Shown here: in pieces, positions 1-8,081 of the stretch
How positions within the stretch are numbered: the stretch's first letter is position 1
Layout: each line of letters opens with the position of its first letter
Source of the DNA: Sporosarcina obsidiansis
GTDB taxonomy: Bacteria > Bacillota > Bacilli > Bacillales_A > Planococcaceae
Assembly: GCF_009651005.1 (NCBI RefSeq)
Contig: NZ_WHVW01000008.1
Location: 1 to 56,902, forward strand
Length of the DNA stretch: 56,902 bases
Direction: 5' to 3'
Notes under the pieces: generated by a model
Seen by the model: only the letters and a program-made list of their open reading frames with translations
What the model was told of the DNA's origin: nothing
Database searches by the model: none
Made by a program: the position numbers and the translations under genes

Positions 1-30
1 CCTGGCGTTTACTCTATTGTAAAAGAAAAT

Positions 31-74
31 AGACTGTAGGAAAACTCCAAATTTCCGGAGTTTGTCTACAGTCT
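31..74 (-). terminator. Intrinsic terminator downstream of ricF
   Basis: Read on the minus strand this is a long hairpin: AGACTGTAG pairs with CTACAGTCT and an inner AAACTCC pairs with GGAGTTT. It is followed by a T-rich run (ATTTTCTTTT), the expected layout for a terminator of the minus-strand gene ending at 128. The motif TGTAGACAAA in it recurs at both ends of the 41.99-42.41 kb repeat region. Confidence 0.8.
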
Positions 75-75
75 G

Positions 76-105
76 AACCCTACATTTCAATGTAGGGTTT
101 TCTTT
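76..105 (+). terminator. Intrinsic terminator of an off-window plus-strand gene
   Basis: CCCTACATT pairs with AATGTAGGG and is followed on the plus strand by TTTTCTTTC. The gene it would serve lies left of the window. With the preceding hairpin it forms a pair of back-to-back terminators for converging transcription. Confidence 0.65.
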
Positions 106-127
106 CGAAGAGAATAGATAGAACTTT

Positions 128-571
128 TTATGCAGAGCAAGAACAACTGCCACCAGAGCTACATCCTCCGCCACAAGAGCTGTTCGTGAATACACCATCT
201 CCAGCAGGGACTTTGACTGCTTCTGATACTGAATTCCCGATTAATACTCCGATTTCATCTAATAGTTCCTGGACATCGTTCTCGGCCAAACGTAAGGCCG
301 CTACTTCTTCTCGTAAGTCCAAGGCTCTTTTTTGCAGACGTATTTCCTTCATGATCATTTTATAATCCGGGTGATAACGACCAAAACGTTGAACTTCTTC
401 ATATTGTTCTTTCATTTTATTAAAATCAATGATCTCTTTCCGCAGATCAGAATTAGAATACACACGGTTATATGCGTCATGATAGGTTTTCATAACCTCA
501 GAACGCAGCAGCATATCGGCAAGTTCTTCCGCCATATCGACGACACGCATCCATTCATCTGTCATCATCAT
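128..571 (-). CDS. ricF: RicF (YlbF), subunit of the RicA-RicF-RicT complex
   Basis: This is a Com_YlbF family protein of about 147 residues, close to the 149 of the B. subtilis protein. The helical body has the family segment VQRFGRYHPDY, and the C-terminal tail is a Gly/Ser/Cys cluster (SSCGGGCSSGGSCSCS) that supplies cysteines for the Fe-S clusters of the complex. In B. subtilis the complex (YaaT, YlbF, YmcA) directs RNase Y toward maturation of operon mRNAs and is needed for sporulation, competence and biofilm. An in-frame GTG at 583 overlaps AGGAGG, so one of three tandem ATGs is the start; I chose the first, 571. It lies 60 bp downstream of the MurE paralog on the same strand and may share its transcript. 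Confidence 0.93.
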   Translation of the reverse strand: MMMTDEWMRVVDMAEELADMLLRSEVMKTYHDAYNRVYSNSDLRKEIIDFNKMKEQYEEVQRFGRYHPDYKMIMKEIRLQKRALDLREEVAALRLAENDVQELLDEIGVLIGNSVSEAVKVPAGDGVFTNSSCGGGCSSGGSCSCSA

Positions 572-630
572 AGATTGCCGCACCTCCTATCCCTTCCATC
601 ATATCAAAAAACATCTCATTCGCCTATTCA

Positions 631-2061
631 TTAAGAATCGCGATCAGCTCTATTTTTATTGATAAATGCACGTTTCACTTCCTCCATATCACAAAAAGGA
701 TATACGTTTCCACCAATCTGCTGCGTTTGTTCATGACCTTTTCCAGCAATCAATACTACATCTCCATCCTGAGCCATCCGTATCGCATACTGAATCGCAT
801 ATTTTCGATTTAGCAACACATCAATAGGCGTAGAAAAACCTGCTGTTCCTGATAAAATATCTAAGATAATCTGCGATGGCTCCTCTGACCTCGGATTGTC
901 TGAAGTTAGAATGACATGTGAACTGTAAAGAGCCGCGACTGCACCCATTTGTGGCCTTTTCTCATGATCACGGTCTCCTCCACAGCCAAAGACCGTAAAT
1001 AACCTTTGAGCACCATGATCACGTAGGGCTTCTAAAACTACTTGTAAGGCATCCGGTGTATGCGCATAATCCACGTACACTTCTATGCCGTCTTTATAAA
1101 ACCTTTGCAACCGACCTGAAGGTAAGTGTAATACAGACAACACTGAATGTATTTCTTCAAAAGAATAACCAAGTGACAGCAACGCGCAGATTGCCGCTCT
1201 AGCATTCATTTCATTATGTTTGCCTAGCACAGGAACATTCAGTTCATTGGCCGTATATGGTTTTCTATTAATATGCGCTGAGCTAAAATAAGTAGGTTCA
1301 CTTGCCATTTCCGTACACATATCACAACAGATCGGATCATCTTCATTTACAATCATTTTTTTCGCTAGTCGAATCAGTTGCTTCTTCGCCTCAATATATT
1401 GCTGTTTTCCGCCATGTTCGGCGTAATGATCAATTCCTACATTCAAAAGAATACCAACTGATATAGGACAATGCGCTAAGCGGTTAGAGGAAAGACCTAA
1501 GGAGGACGCTTCGAGGATAACATGAGTGACTTTTTGGTCTACACAATCACGCAGGATCGGATGCAATCGTTCAGCTGGCATCGTGGTCATCGAATCTTGT
1601 ACATGCTCTTTCAACACACCATTCAAATATATGCCGGTAGTTCCAATTACGGCCGTTCGACACCCTACAGCCTCCAATAATTGACCAATAAAATGACTAA
1701 CCGTTGTCTTTCCATTTGTTCCTGTAACAGCGATAATCTCTAACTCTTCACCAGGAAACCCAGCCAATTTTGCACTTCCATAAGAAACAAACAAGGTGCT
1801 GTCAGGTACCCTGAGTACTGTAATTTCTTTAGGAATATATGAAAGGTCCAAATCTACACGATCTACTACAATGGTATTCGCTCCTTTTTCTAAAGCTTCC
1901 TTGATAAATTCCATTCCATCACATATCGTTCCTTTCCTCACGATAAAAACAAATCCCTCTTCAACTCTCTTTGAAGATTCGGTTATTCCTAGGACTGTTT
2001 GCCGTATAGATCCTTGAAGCAATGTACATGGCCAATCCTTCATTAATTCAGATAAAAGCAA
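631..2061 (-). CDS. MurE-like UDP-MurNAc-tripeptide ligase, DAP-type motif, divergent paralog
   Basis: This is a Mur ligase with the P-loop TGTNGKTT, a central-domain EAKKQLI lysine segment, GCGGDRDHEKRP, and a C-terminal TSDNPRSEEP and AGKGHEQ. The DNPR tetrapeptide is the known signature of meso-diaminopimelate-adding MurE; lysine-adding enzymes carry DDPN-like sequences. It is divergent: the usual EVSSHAL is EASSLGL, and the usual QDHLDYHG is IDHYAEHG. The longest frame begins at 2133 with no ribosome site; a TTG at 2061 is preceded by GGGAAGGGGCGG with 6 bp spacing and gives 476 residues starting near LLSELMKDWP, as MurE normally does. It is divergent from an aspartokinase and not in the dcw cluster, so a dedicated role, perhaps in spore cortex, is inferred. 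Confidence 0.85.
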   Translation of the reverse strand: MLLSELMKDWPCTLLQGSIRQTVLGITESSKRVEEGFVFIVRKGTICDGMEFIKEALEKGANTIVVDRVDLDLSYIPKEITVLRVPDSTLFVSYGSAKLAGFPGEELEIIAVTGTNGKTTVSHFIGQLLEAVGCRTAVIGTTGIYLNGVLKEHVQDSMTTMPAERLHPILRDCVDQKVTHVILEASSLGLSSNRLAHCPISVGILLNVGIDHYAEHGGKQQYIEAKKQLIRLAKKMIVNEDDPICCDMCTEMASEPTYFSSAHINRKPYTANELNVPVLGKHNEMNARAAICALLSLGYSFEEIHSVLSVLHLPSGRLQRFYKDGIEVYVDYAHTPDALQVVLEALRDHGAQRLFTVFGCGGDRDHEKRPQMGAVAALYSSHVILTSDNPRSEEPSQIILDILSGTAGFSTPIDVLLNRKYAIQYAIRMAQDGDVVLIAGKGHEQTQQIGGNVYPFCDMEEVKRAFINKNRADRDS

Positions 2062-2133
2062 GGTATACCGCCCCTTCCCGAACATTTTATCGACCACAGA
2101 ATATAATGAATCGAAACATAATTTATTCCACAT

Positions 2134-2321
2134 TAACTGGCTGTAAGATCTTATCTTAAAATTACTAGTATGAAAGTTCCGAATGGAGGATTAACAGCCA
2201 GAAAATGTTCGATTGGTTCAACTACCAATCATTGGAGGATAAAAAACGTCCTCTCTGATTGAAGTTTCACTGTATCCTATGAAGGGTGTAAGAAGAATGT
2301 CACGAAGAAAGTTGGGATTCT
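2134..2321. other. Divergent murE-like/aspartokinase intergenic region with alternative hairpins
   Basis: The region has an 8-bp inverted repeat CTGGCTGT/ACAGCCAG (2137-2144 and 2194-2201) and a perfect 7-bp hairpin GATTGGT/ACCAATC (2211-2217 and 2224-2230). A second possible stem CAATCA/TGATTG (2226-2231 and 2256-2261) encloses GAGGA/TCCTC. The last two structures share 2226-2230 and cannot form together. No T-run follows, so this is not a simple attenuator. I could not place a convincing promoter. Confidence 0.45.
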
Positions 2322-3053
2322 ATGATTATTCAAAAATTCGGTGGGATTGCGATGCAGAATCAGCAACAGCGAGCGAAGTGTATACATCAGATTAAGGAAG
2401 CCTTGTTGAAATATCGCTCTGTGGTTGTAGTCGTATCGGCCATGGGGCGTGGGGAGGATGCGTATTCAACGGATCGGTTGCTGAATGTGACAGAGGCTTT
2501 TGAAAAATCTAGTGAAGCAAAAGACTTAGCTGCCGCTTGTGGAGAGCTGATTGCATCAGCTGTTATGTCAGCAGAGTTATCTAGTGAAGGAATAGACAAC
2601 ACGATCATATATGGACAAAATACGGGCATTCGGACAAATGGCGTTTTTTGTAATGCCACCATAGAAAAGATTAATACAACCCATATATTGAAAACACTAC
2701 AAACACATTCTTGTTTAATCGTTCCAGGCTTTCAAGGTATGAATGAACAAGGCCAATTCATGACATTGGGAAGAGGCGGCAGTGATTTGACCGCCATTGC
2801 ATTAGCCGCTGCTCTTCAAGCTCAGCATGTGGAATTCTACAAGGATGTTCCTGCCGTCATGTCCGCAGATCCTCACAAAGCATCAAGTTATGAACGCTTT
2901 GACAAACTATCATTTGATGAGTTTATTCCTCTATTAGATTGCGAACGGCCGATCATACAGAAAAAAGCCGCCATTCATGCAAAAAAAACAGCGACTCCTC
3001 TACACATACGAGGAATCGCTTCTAATGAGGAAGGTACTTGGATTCTTCCCTAG
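2322..3053 (+). CDS. Aspartokinase homolog, catalytic domain only (no ACT domains)
   Basis: The 243-residue protein matches the aspartokinase (amino acid kinase) fold. It begins IIQKFGG, has VVVVSAMGR, a CGELIAS segment, TLGRGGSDLTA, the MSADP match to the usual YTADP, and ends at the HIRGIASNEEGTWI strand that in full-length enzymes leads into the ACT regulatory domains. Those domains (about 150 residues) are absent, which would remove the site for lysine, threonine or DAP feedback. KFGGIAM replaces the usual KFGGTSV. ATG 2322 has only a weak ribosome site (GTTGGGA), and a 32-codon overlapping frame with a better site starts at 2297. The reaction would be aspartate to aspartyl-4-phosphate, first step to lysine, DAP and dipicolinate. 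Its neighbour is a DAP-type MurE. The stop abuts the stop of the convergent CAP-domain gene. Confidence 0.8.
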   Translation: MIIQKFGGIAMQNQQQRAKCIHQIKEALLKYRSVVVVVSAMGRGEDAYSTDRLLNVTEAFEKSSEAKDLAAACGELIASAVMSAELSSEGIDNTIIYGQNTGIRTNGVFCNATIEKINTTHILKTLQTHSCLIVPGFQGMNEQGQFMTLGRGGSDLTAIALAAALQAQHVEFYKDVPAVMSADPHKASSYERFDKLSFDEFIPLLDCERPIIQKKAAIHAKKTATPLHIRGIASNEEGTWILP

Positions 3054-4139
3054 TTATTTTTCAGTGGTTTCAGTAGATTCCTTAGGTTGTGTCTGCGCAA
3101 TGTAAGATTGCGTATAGTATTTATTATATACACCCACTCCTGTATGAGTAAATACTGAACCAAGAAGAACTTCCCGATGTTTCGGTGAATTTAACCAACC
3201 ATGTACTGTTTCAATCGCATCAATATAGTTAAATGCCGTATTTTCACCGGCCTTTGTAGAATGTATTTCGGCTTCTTTCAAACGTTCCGCAAAGTTTTCT
3301 ATTGGCTCCACATCACGTGAAGTATATTTCTGAAAAATCATTTCTTGGCTATGCTCCCATGAAAGCGTAGCCAATTTCGTGTTTTCCAATAAAATTGGCA
3401 GTTCATGTCCTTTACGTAACTGGTTCGTCAACTCCAACGTTTGTCGTTCCATTGCTCGATCCACTTCTGTCTGAACCATAGAAGAAGGTTTTGGTGCTTC
3501 CATCATTTCTCCTAAATATGTCATATCATACGGTTGATGTTTCACTAGCGTACTCGGACTAATAAAACGAACACCTTCTAGTTGATCATCTACTTGATCA
3601 ATATATAACTGCACGTACAAATTTTTGTATGGAATTAATATTCGATTTTTAATATCTTCACTAGTAAGTGAAAAAGTATAAACATTATCTTTTATAGCCA
3701 CATCAATTTCCGATTCAATCGGTGAAAAACGATGAATTTCTTGTACATTTTGACCAATAGTAAACGGAGAAACATCTGCTATTCGATCAGATGTGTAGAT
3801 CTGATTCACTTTGCCGTTCAGAACCCCAGCCATGAAAGTAGGTTCAGTAGTATATACCCACCACTCATATTGATAACTTGAAGGTTCAATTCTAGAGGGA
3901 TTGCCAAACGTTTTTTCTAATTTCTCTACTTTTTGCCCTACATAAACAGATATTCCCTCTTCAGGTCTCGGCATCCCTTCTCCCCCCATTGATTGACCTT
4001 TTTCTGGTTCCGCAATGGGATTAGCGTGCTGTACAGGTGATTCAAGTGGCTCATTTTCACTAATCTGATCATTCATAAAATAAAATATACCCATTCCCAC
4101 CACTAAAATAACAAGAATCTTCCATACAACTTTCCACAT
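3054..4139 (-). CDS. ylbC: YlbC-like CAP (SCP/PR1) domain protein, membrane anchored
   Basis: Residues 1-25 are a single membrane segment or uncleaved signal. A linker leads into a CAP-associated N-terminal domain (about 60-200), which starts with YVGQKVEKLEKTFGNPSRIEPS. The CAP domain (about 230-350) has LTNQLRKGHELPILL, LATLSWEHSQEM and the HRE...FTHTGVGV region typical of bacterial SCP proteins. Length (361) is close to B. subtilis YlbC (346), which lies next to ylbF as here. AAAGGGAG precedes the ATG. Function of the family is not firmly known; extracytoplasmic location is inferred from the N-terminal segment. Confidence 0.85.
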   Translation of the reverse strand: MWKVVWKILVILVVGMGIFYFMNDQISENEPLESPVQHANPIAEPEKGQSMGGEGMPRPEEGISVYVGQKVEKLEKTFGNPSRIEPSSYQYEWWVYTTEPTFMAGVLNGKVNQIYTSDRIADVSPFTIGQNVQEIHRFSPIESEIDVAIKDNVYTFSLTSEDIKNRILIPYKNLYVQLYIDQVDDQLEGVRFISPSTLVKHQPYDMTYLGEMMEAPKPSSMVQTEVDRAMERQTLELTNQLRKGHELPILLENTKLATLSWEHSQEMIFQKYTSRDVEPIENFAERLKEAEIHSTKAGENTAFNYIDAIETVHGWLNSPKHREVLLGSVFTHTGVGVYNKYYTQSYIAQTQPKESTETTEK

Positions 4140-4559
4140 GTAATCTCCCTTTCCATTCCCTTTAAACTATCTTAATTAGATACCGTTGATTTGTAGTACT
4201 CCTAAAAGTCACTCTTCATAACGGTAATCGTTTACGAACGATTTCTAATTGAATTCACTATATCAACTCTAGAAAATAAATAGTATGTAATTCGACCACT
4301 TAAAATTATATACCGTACAACATTCACTCTCTCTATTATTGTACAGAAAAGACCCACTAACGTCACCTATATAACATGCTATTTAAGTTGTTCTTCTTTC
4401 TCATTATAGAAATCATCTATTGACAATATAAGCATCTAGACCTTTGTGTATAATTTGTCCTTTCGTTGACACAATGTTGTCATTGCAAGTAAATTTGATT
4501 TGTTCTATGATATAATGGTATAAGTATTTGTCTGGACGAACATGAAGGGGGATTTACAA
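4140..4559. other. 420-bp gene-free interval between divergent ylbC-like and yugN-like genes
   Basis: AT-rich with no open frame that has a ribosome site. The right end carries the promoter of the yugN-like gene. The rest shows no repeat or strong hairpin that I can support. Confidence 0.6.
4508..4516 (+). promoter_or_regulatory. Extended -10 promoter element of the yugN-like gene
   Basis: TGATATAAT gives a perfect TATAAT with an upstream TG. No good -35 hexamer lies 16-18 bp upstream, which is common for extended -10 promoters. The coding start is at 4560 behind GAAGGGGG. Confidence 0.55.
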
Positions 4560-4919
4560 ATGTATATTGAAAATATAGGCATTGACGGCCTTGTTACTGA
4601 TCTGAAGGTAATGGAAGAAGTTATGCTAAAAAATAATCTTGTACTTGAAGGTCAATGGGATTATGAGCGTGTAACTTTCGACAAAAAGTATGTTATTCGT
4701 GAAGGTACATATTACTTACGCATTTTTGGTGAGTTAGTAGAAGGCGATATTGATGGAAGAAAAGCTACAGTACGCCTAAAACAACCTGTACTTGGTAAGT
4801 ACTACTATCCTTTTGGCGTGGAATATGGCGAAGAGGAAGACTTTCCTGCCAGCCTAGTCAAAGACTGTGAATTAACTGCTAAGTCCATCTTTGATGAGCT
4901 TAAAAATTATAGTGTGTAA
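4560..4919 (+). CDS. YugN-like family protein
   Basis: A 119-residue protein resembling the YugN-like family (small cytosolic Bacillales proteins of unknown function). Visible features are an N-terminal helix-rich part (DGLVTDLKVMEEVM), a central run of beta strands (WDYERVTFDKKYVIREGTYYL is typical of the family core) and PFGVEYGEEEDFP. The frame is open from an ATG at 4542, but GAAGGGGG lies between that and the ATG at 4560, so 4560 is preferred. It is followed by a strong terminator and is probably monocistronic. No catalytic motif is seen. Confidence 0.75.
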   Translation: MYIENIGIDGLVTDLKVMEEVMLKNNLVLEGQWDYERVTFDKKYVIREGTYYLRIFGELVEGDIDGRKATVRLKQPVLGKYYYPFGVEYGEEEDFPASLVKDCELTAKSIFDELKNYSV

Positions 4920-4931
4920 CAATTTACAGAA

Positions 4932-4962
4932 AGTCGAAGAATTACAACTTCTTCGGCTTTTT
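4932..4962 (+). terminator. Intrinsic terminator of the yugN-like gene
   Basis: AGTCGAAGAA pairs with TTCTTCGGCT across a short loop and runs into TTTTTCC on the plus strand. Confidence 0.85.
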
Positions 4963-5025
4963 CCTATTATTACTCCACTAATTTGGTTATAATAAACTCA
5001 GTACCTATGTGGAGGACGATTACTT

Positions 5026-6081
5026 TTGAAATTGCTCACTAAACGAAATTTATTGATTGCTTTAAGCATTGTAGTTTTATTATTAATTGTATTTTTTATT
5101 TTACCTGTCTCAATTCCCATTATTCTAGCACTGTTAACCGCTCTCTTTTTAGATCCACTTGTAAAGTGGGTAGAGAGAAAGTTTAAATGGAAAAGAAAAG
5201 TATCCGTTATCGTCAATTTTATTGTTTTTGTCGGCGTCAGTATATTCCTTCTTTTCTATACGGTGAATACGTTAATCGGCAAAATCGTCTACTTCACTAA
5301 AGAAATCCCTAATTATTTGAATTCCCTATCTAGTGTCTGGATCAATGCACAGAGTAAAATTTTTCAATATACTGTAGGCATGCCTGATGATATTATTAGC
5401 ATGCTGGAGAATGAATTCAATGAAATTATAGAATCCTTTCGAGTATCTTTAATCACACTACTTAGTTATGATAAAATCTTGGGATTGATTTCTGAAATAC
5501 CCGATTTCTTAGTTAGCTTTATCGTGTTTATGATTGCGTTATTCTTATTCATGTTAGAACTTCCTATTTTAAAGAAGACATTTTATCGTCATTTAACTGA
5601 GACAACGGCACAAAAAGTACATTATATGATGAACAGATTAAACAGCGTTATTTTAGGTTTTGTCAAAGCTCAGCTCTTAGTTAGCTTAATCATCCTGGTG
5701 GTTTCATTTATTGGACTGTTGCTGATCATCCCTAAATATGCGGTTATAATGTCTCTCGTTATTTGGATAATTGATGTCATCCCAATATTAGGTTCCATCA
5801 TTATTCTGGCACCTTGGTCAATTTATCAGTATATATCAGGGGACATTGCCATGGGAACGAAGCTTGCAATTTTAGCGTTCATCCTGCTAATCATCAGACG
5901 TACTGTTGAACCGAAAGTGATGGGAACTCAAATTGGATTATCTCCTTTACCTACCTTGATCGCCATGTTTATTGGATTAAAATTGTTTGGAGTGCTAGGT
6001 TTCTTCATTGGTCCCATGCTGGTCATCTTATTTAATACTGCGAGAGAAGCAGGTATCATTAAACTAAACTTTAAAATATAA
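5026..6081 (+). CDS. AI-2E family (YtvI-like) membrane permease
   Basis: A 351-residue integral membrane protein of the AI-2E transporter family. Two or three membrane segments lie at the N-terminus (about 8-75), a hydrophilic middle with amphipathic helices follows (about 85-150), and about five segments form the C-terminal half, with the family's PILGSIIILAPW and LGFFIGPMLVILFN stretches. B. subtilis relatives include YtvI and YueF. Family members export autoinducer-2 or move Na+/H+ or other solutes, so the substrate is not known. The start is TTG behind TGGAGGACG. This gene is not at the corresponding place in B. subtilis. Confidence 0.8.
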   Translation: MKLLTKRNLLIALSIVVLLLIVFFILPVSIPIILALLTALFLDPLVKWVERKFKWKRKVSVIVNFIVFVGVSIFLLFYTVNTLIGKIVYFTKEIPNYLNSLSSVWINAQSKIFQYTVGMPDDIISMLENEFNEIIESFRVSLITLLSYDKILGLISEIPDFLVSFIVFMIALFLFMLELPILKKTFYRHLTETTAQKVHYMMNRLNSVILGFVKAQLLVSLIILVVSFIGLLLIIPKYAVIMSLVIWIIDVIPILGSIIILAPWSIYQYISGDIAMGTKLAILAFILLIIRRTVEPKVMGTQIGLSPLPTLIAMFIGLKLFGVLGFFIGPMLVILFNTAREAGIIKLNFKI

Positions 6082-6090
6082 AGCAAAAAG

Positions 6091-6132
6091 GGGCTGTCCT
6101 GAAAGTGGAATAACTTTCAGTGGCAGTTTTTT
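6091..6132 (+). terminator. Intrinsic terminator of the AI-2E gene
   Basis: CTGTCCTGAAAG and CTTTCAGTGGCAG form an imperfect stem followed by TTTTTTATTT. Its outer bases, GGGGCTGTCC, are mirrored by GGACAGGCTC at 6401-6410. Confidence 0.7.
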
Positions 6133-6360
6133 ATTTGCGTAGAAAAGTTAGGCAACGCGCTAAAGTTGCATCGCACCGATCGGTTTCTATGAGCGGTTGA
6201 GCGGGGGTTATGATCGCGTATGCAGTTTCTATGAGCGGTTGGGTGAGATTTCCAACCGAGCATTACTTACCACACAACTAGCCAAACCAGTCGTTCACCT
6301 CATCTTTAACTTTCTTAAAAAACAGACTAGGATGAACAGAAATTTTCCTATCCATACAAA
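6133..6360. repeat. Intergenic repeat segment with a 17-bp direct repeat
   Basis: The 17-mer GTTTCTATGAGCGGTTG occurs at 6183-6199 and again at 6225-6241, 42 bp apart, with further GAGCGG and GATCG fragments between. The segment is richer in G+C than its surroundings and has no credible gene. Together with the mirrored GGCTGTCC/GGACAGGC ends of the two terminators it resembles a dispersed extragenic repeat; genome-wide recurrence is an inference. Confidence 0.6.
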
Positions 6361-6415
6361 AATAAGAGCCGCCCGAAAAGTCAGGTGAAAACGACTTTTT
6401 GGACAGGCTCTTATT
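6361..6415 (-). terminator. Intrinsic terminator of ctaM
   Basis: AATAAGAGCC and GGCTCTTATT are perfect 10-bp arms; AAAAGTC pairs with GACTTTT inside. The minus strand continues TTATTTTTG. It lies 9 bp downstream of the ctaM stop. Confidence 0.8.
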
Positions 6416-6423
6416 AAGTTACA

Positions 6424-6888
6424 TTAAAACCCTAAGATCGCTTTGAATACAGAAGTTGTTTCGCCACCCTTATAAAAAACATAAAGCAACAAATAGACAG
6501 CTACTCCTGTTATGGCAGTAAAGAACCAGATAACACTAGTCACAGGGCCCATTTTACGATGACGTGACAAGTTGTTTTTAAAACCAGCGATGATGGTAAT
6601 CACACCAAGCACAGCACCTGTTGTAGCCAGTATGATATGGAAGATCAGAAACACAGTGTAGTAAAGTTTCAAATCCGAGGGTCCCCCGAAGGCAGTGTTC
6701 CCAATAAAAATTGTTCTTGAAATGTAGATAATAAAAAACAATACTGCAGATATTGCAGCTGCCACCATTGTTTTCTGGTGGGCTAGCTTTTTCTTCTGAA
6801 GAATCAAATACCAACCAATCGCAACCAGTATAGCAGATAGAACTATAAAAAATGTACTGATCGTTGGTAATATCGGAAGTTCCATCAT
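6424..6888 (-). CDS. ctaM: DUF420 membrane protein, CtaM-type oxidase assembly factor
   Basis: A 154-residue protein with four hydrophobic segments (about 8-28, 40-60, 78-102, 118-140). The first is followed by HQKTMVAA, and the third holds LIFHIILATTGAV with a histidine inside the membrane, as in the DUF420 family. CtaM of Staphylococcus aureus and YozB of B. subtilis belong here and are needed for assembly of heme-A oxidases. It is the last gene on the minus strand after ctaG, 22 bp away, in front of the caa3 structural genes, which supports the assembly role. AAGGGG precedes the ATG. Confidence 0.85.
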   Translation of the reverse strand: MMELPILPTISTFFIVLSAILVAIGWYLILQKKKLAHQKTMVAAAISAVLFFIIYISRTIFIGNTAFGGPSDLKLYYTVFLIFHIILATTGAVLGVITIIAGFKNNLSRHRKMGPVTSVIWFFTAITGVAVYLLLYVFYKGGETTSVFKAILGF

Positions 6889-6910
6889 TTTTAACCCCTT
6901 TTTCTCTTAC

Positions 6911-7834
6911 TCAACCATGCATCGTTAATTTCTGCCGTTTCAGTAAGTCTTGACGTGTAATTTCATCTGCATTCTCTTGTTCATACTTGGCCCACCCTAA
7001 GAAAATACGCCCAATTACTACAACGTAAATAAGCTCTTGAATGACTTTCATCAAAATACCACCCAATTGCTGATCATAGAGCGTAGGCATATCTGTGAAA
7101 AGCTCTGGACCTGAAATTCCAAGATTTGAAAAGCCAGCTAGTGTACTACTCGGTACACACAATGCCATTGCTTTTAGCCACGCTTCTCCACTGCTATATG
7201 TCTCATAAACAGGAACGTCTACGAAAATGATTAAGGAACAAGCGGGTGTGATCAAGAGTGCACTTAAAATCACATAACCTATTTTCTTCAAACCATGAAG
7301 CTGTGGCTGTCCTTTTACGGTGTTGACAACGGGCCACCAAAGAAAAATTGCTGAAATAAAAAGTGTTACAGTAAATACCGTATGCAAAGGCAAACTTAAC
7401 TTCACTTGATCCAATACAAGTGGATAATGATACATTGAAAACATGAGTGTAAACAGCAATAAGCTAATTACAGGTTTCGTAAATAACATAAATACTTTAT
7501 TAATCATTTGCACGGATAAGACTTTTTCCCAAATCCAATTTGGGATACCAATAATAAAGAATGGTGCAACAATTAATAGGAGTATCGCCATTTGAGCCAT
7601 ATGAACGGAAAACAAAATATGCCCCACTAAATCCATTGGCGAACCTTTAACTATATACAATAGAACCATCGAAGCTATGAAGTAGGTGATCTGCCGCTTT
7701 GTGACTGGCTCAGCCCCTTCAAAACGGTCTCTCCATTTAACGGTAATGAGATAATATAGAACCATGCCAATTACAAGAGCTAATAAGAAATAAGGGCTCC
7801 ACAAAGCCCGAAAACCAAAAATACTTAAAGGCAA
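6911..7834 (-). CDS. ctaG: CtaG, caa3 oxidase assembly protein
   Basis: A polytopic membrane protein of about 307 residues of the caa3_CtaG family. It has seven or more hydrophobic segments and conserved histidines in MDLVGHILFSVHMAQM (about 70-85) and SMYHYPL, likely copper-linked. In B. subtilis CtaG is required for active cytochrome caa3, at the copper-insertion level. An in-frame GTG at 7843 touches AAAGGAGA; the TTG at 7834 has 8-bp spacing and is the better start. It has its own promoter in the 247-bp gap from ctaF and probably forms a two-gene unit with ctaM. Confidence 0.9.
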   Translation of the reverse strand: MPLSIFGFRALWSPYFLLALVIGMVLYYLITVKWRDRFEGAEPVTKRQITYFIASMVLLYIVKGSPMDLVGHILFSVHMAQMAILLLIVAPFFIIGIPNWIWEKVLSVQMINKVFMLFTKPVISLLLFTLMFSMYHYPLVLDQVKLSLPLHTVFTVTLFISAIFLWWPVVNTVKGQPQLHGLKKIGYVILSALLITPACSLIIFVDVPVYETYSSGEAWLKAMALCVPSSTLAGFSNLGISGPELFTDMPTLYDQQLGGILMKVIQELIYVVVIGRIFLGWAKYEQENADEITRQDLLKRQKLTMHG

Positions 7835-7972
7835 AACAGTCACTCTCCTTTTATGATGAACTTGCCAAAAGTGTGTTTCTATCGAAAAAACATGCTGATC
7901 AATCTATGGAGGAATCTTCAGAAACACAACGACATGACACAGCAATGATCGACGAGAAGCCACTCTATCCTC

Positions 7973-8001
7973 ATTATACGAGCAACCAAACCATAACTCA
8001 A
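7973..8001 (-). promoter_or_regulatory. Promoter of ctaG-ctaM
   Basis: On the minus strand TTGAGT and TATAAT are 17 bp apart. The start site would lie about 130 nt upstream of the ctaG start codon, giving a long leader in which I see no known regulatory fold. Confidence 0.65.
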
Positions 8002-8040
8002 TGTACGAACTTTGACAATTTAACTTTTAAACAAAGTTAG

Positions 8041-8073
8041 AAAGAGCCTACGGACTATGTCCGTAGGCTCTTT
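8041..8073 (-). terminator. Intrinsic terminator of the ctaBCDEF operon
   Basis: A perfect 15-bp stem, with GAGCCTACGGAC pairing to GTCCGTAGGCTC, loop TAT, T-run TTTCTAACTTT on the minus strand, 9 bp after the ctaF stop. Confidence 0.85.
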
Positions 8074-8081
8074 CACTACTA

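Noticed and set aside
2140..2321. A lysine riboswitch upstream of the aspartokinase
   Set aside because: The interval is too short and lacks L-box core sequences; only small hairpins are seen.
6183..6241. Two 17-bp repeats at 42-bp spacing as a CRISPR array
   Set aside because: Only two copies, spacer of 25 bp, no leader and no cas genes in the window.
6197..6388. A 63-codon plus-strand frame
   Set aside because: It consists of repeat and terminator sequence and has no ribosome site.
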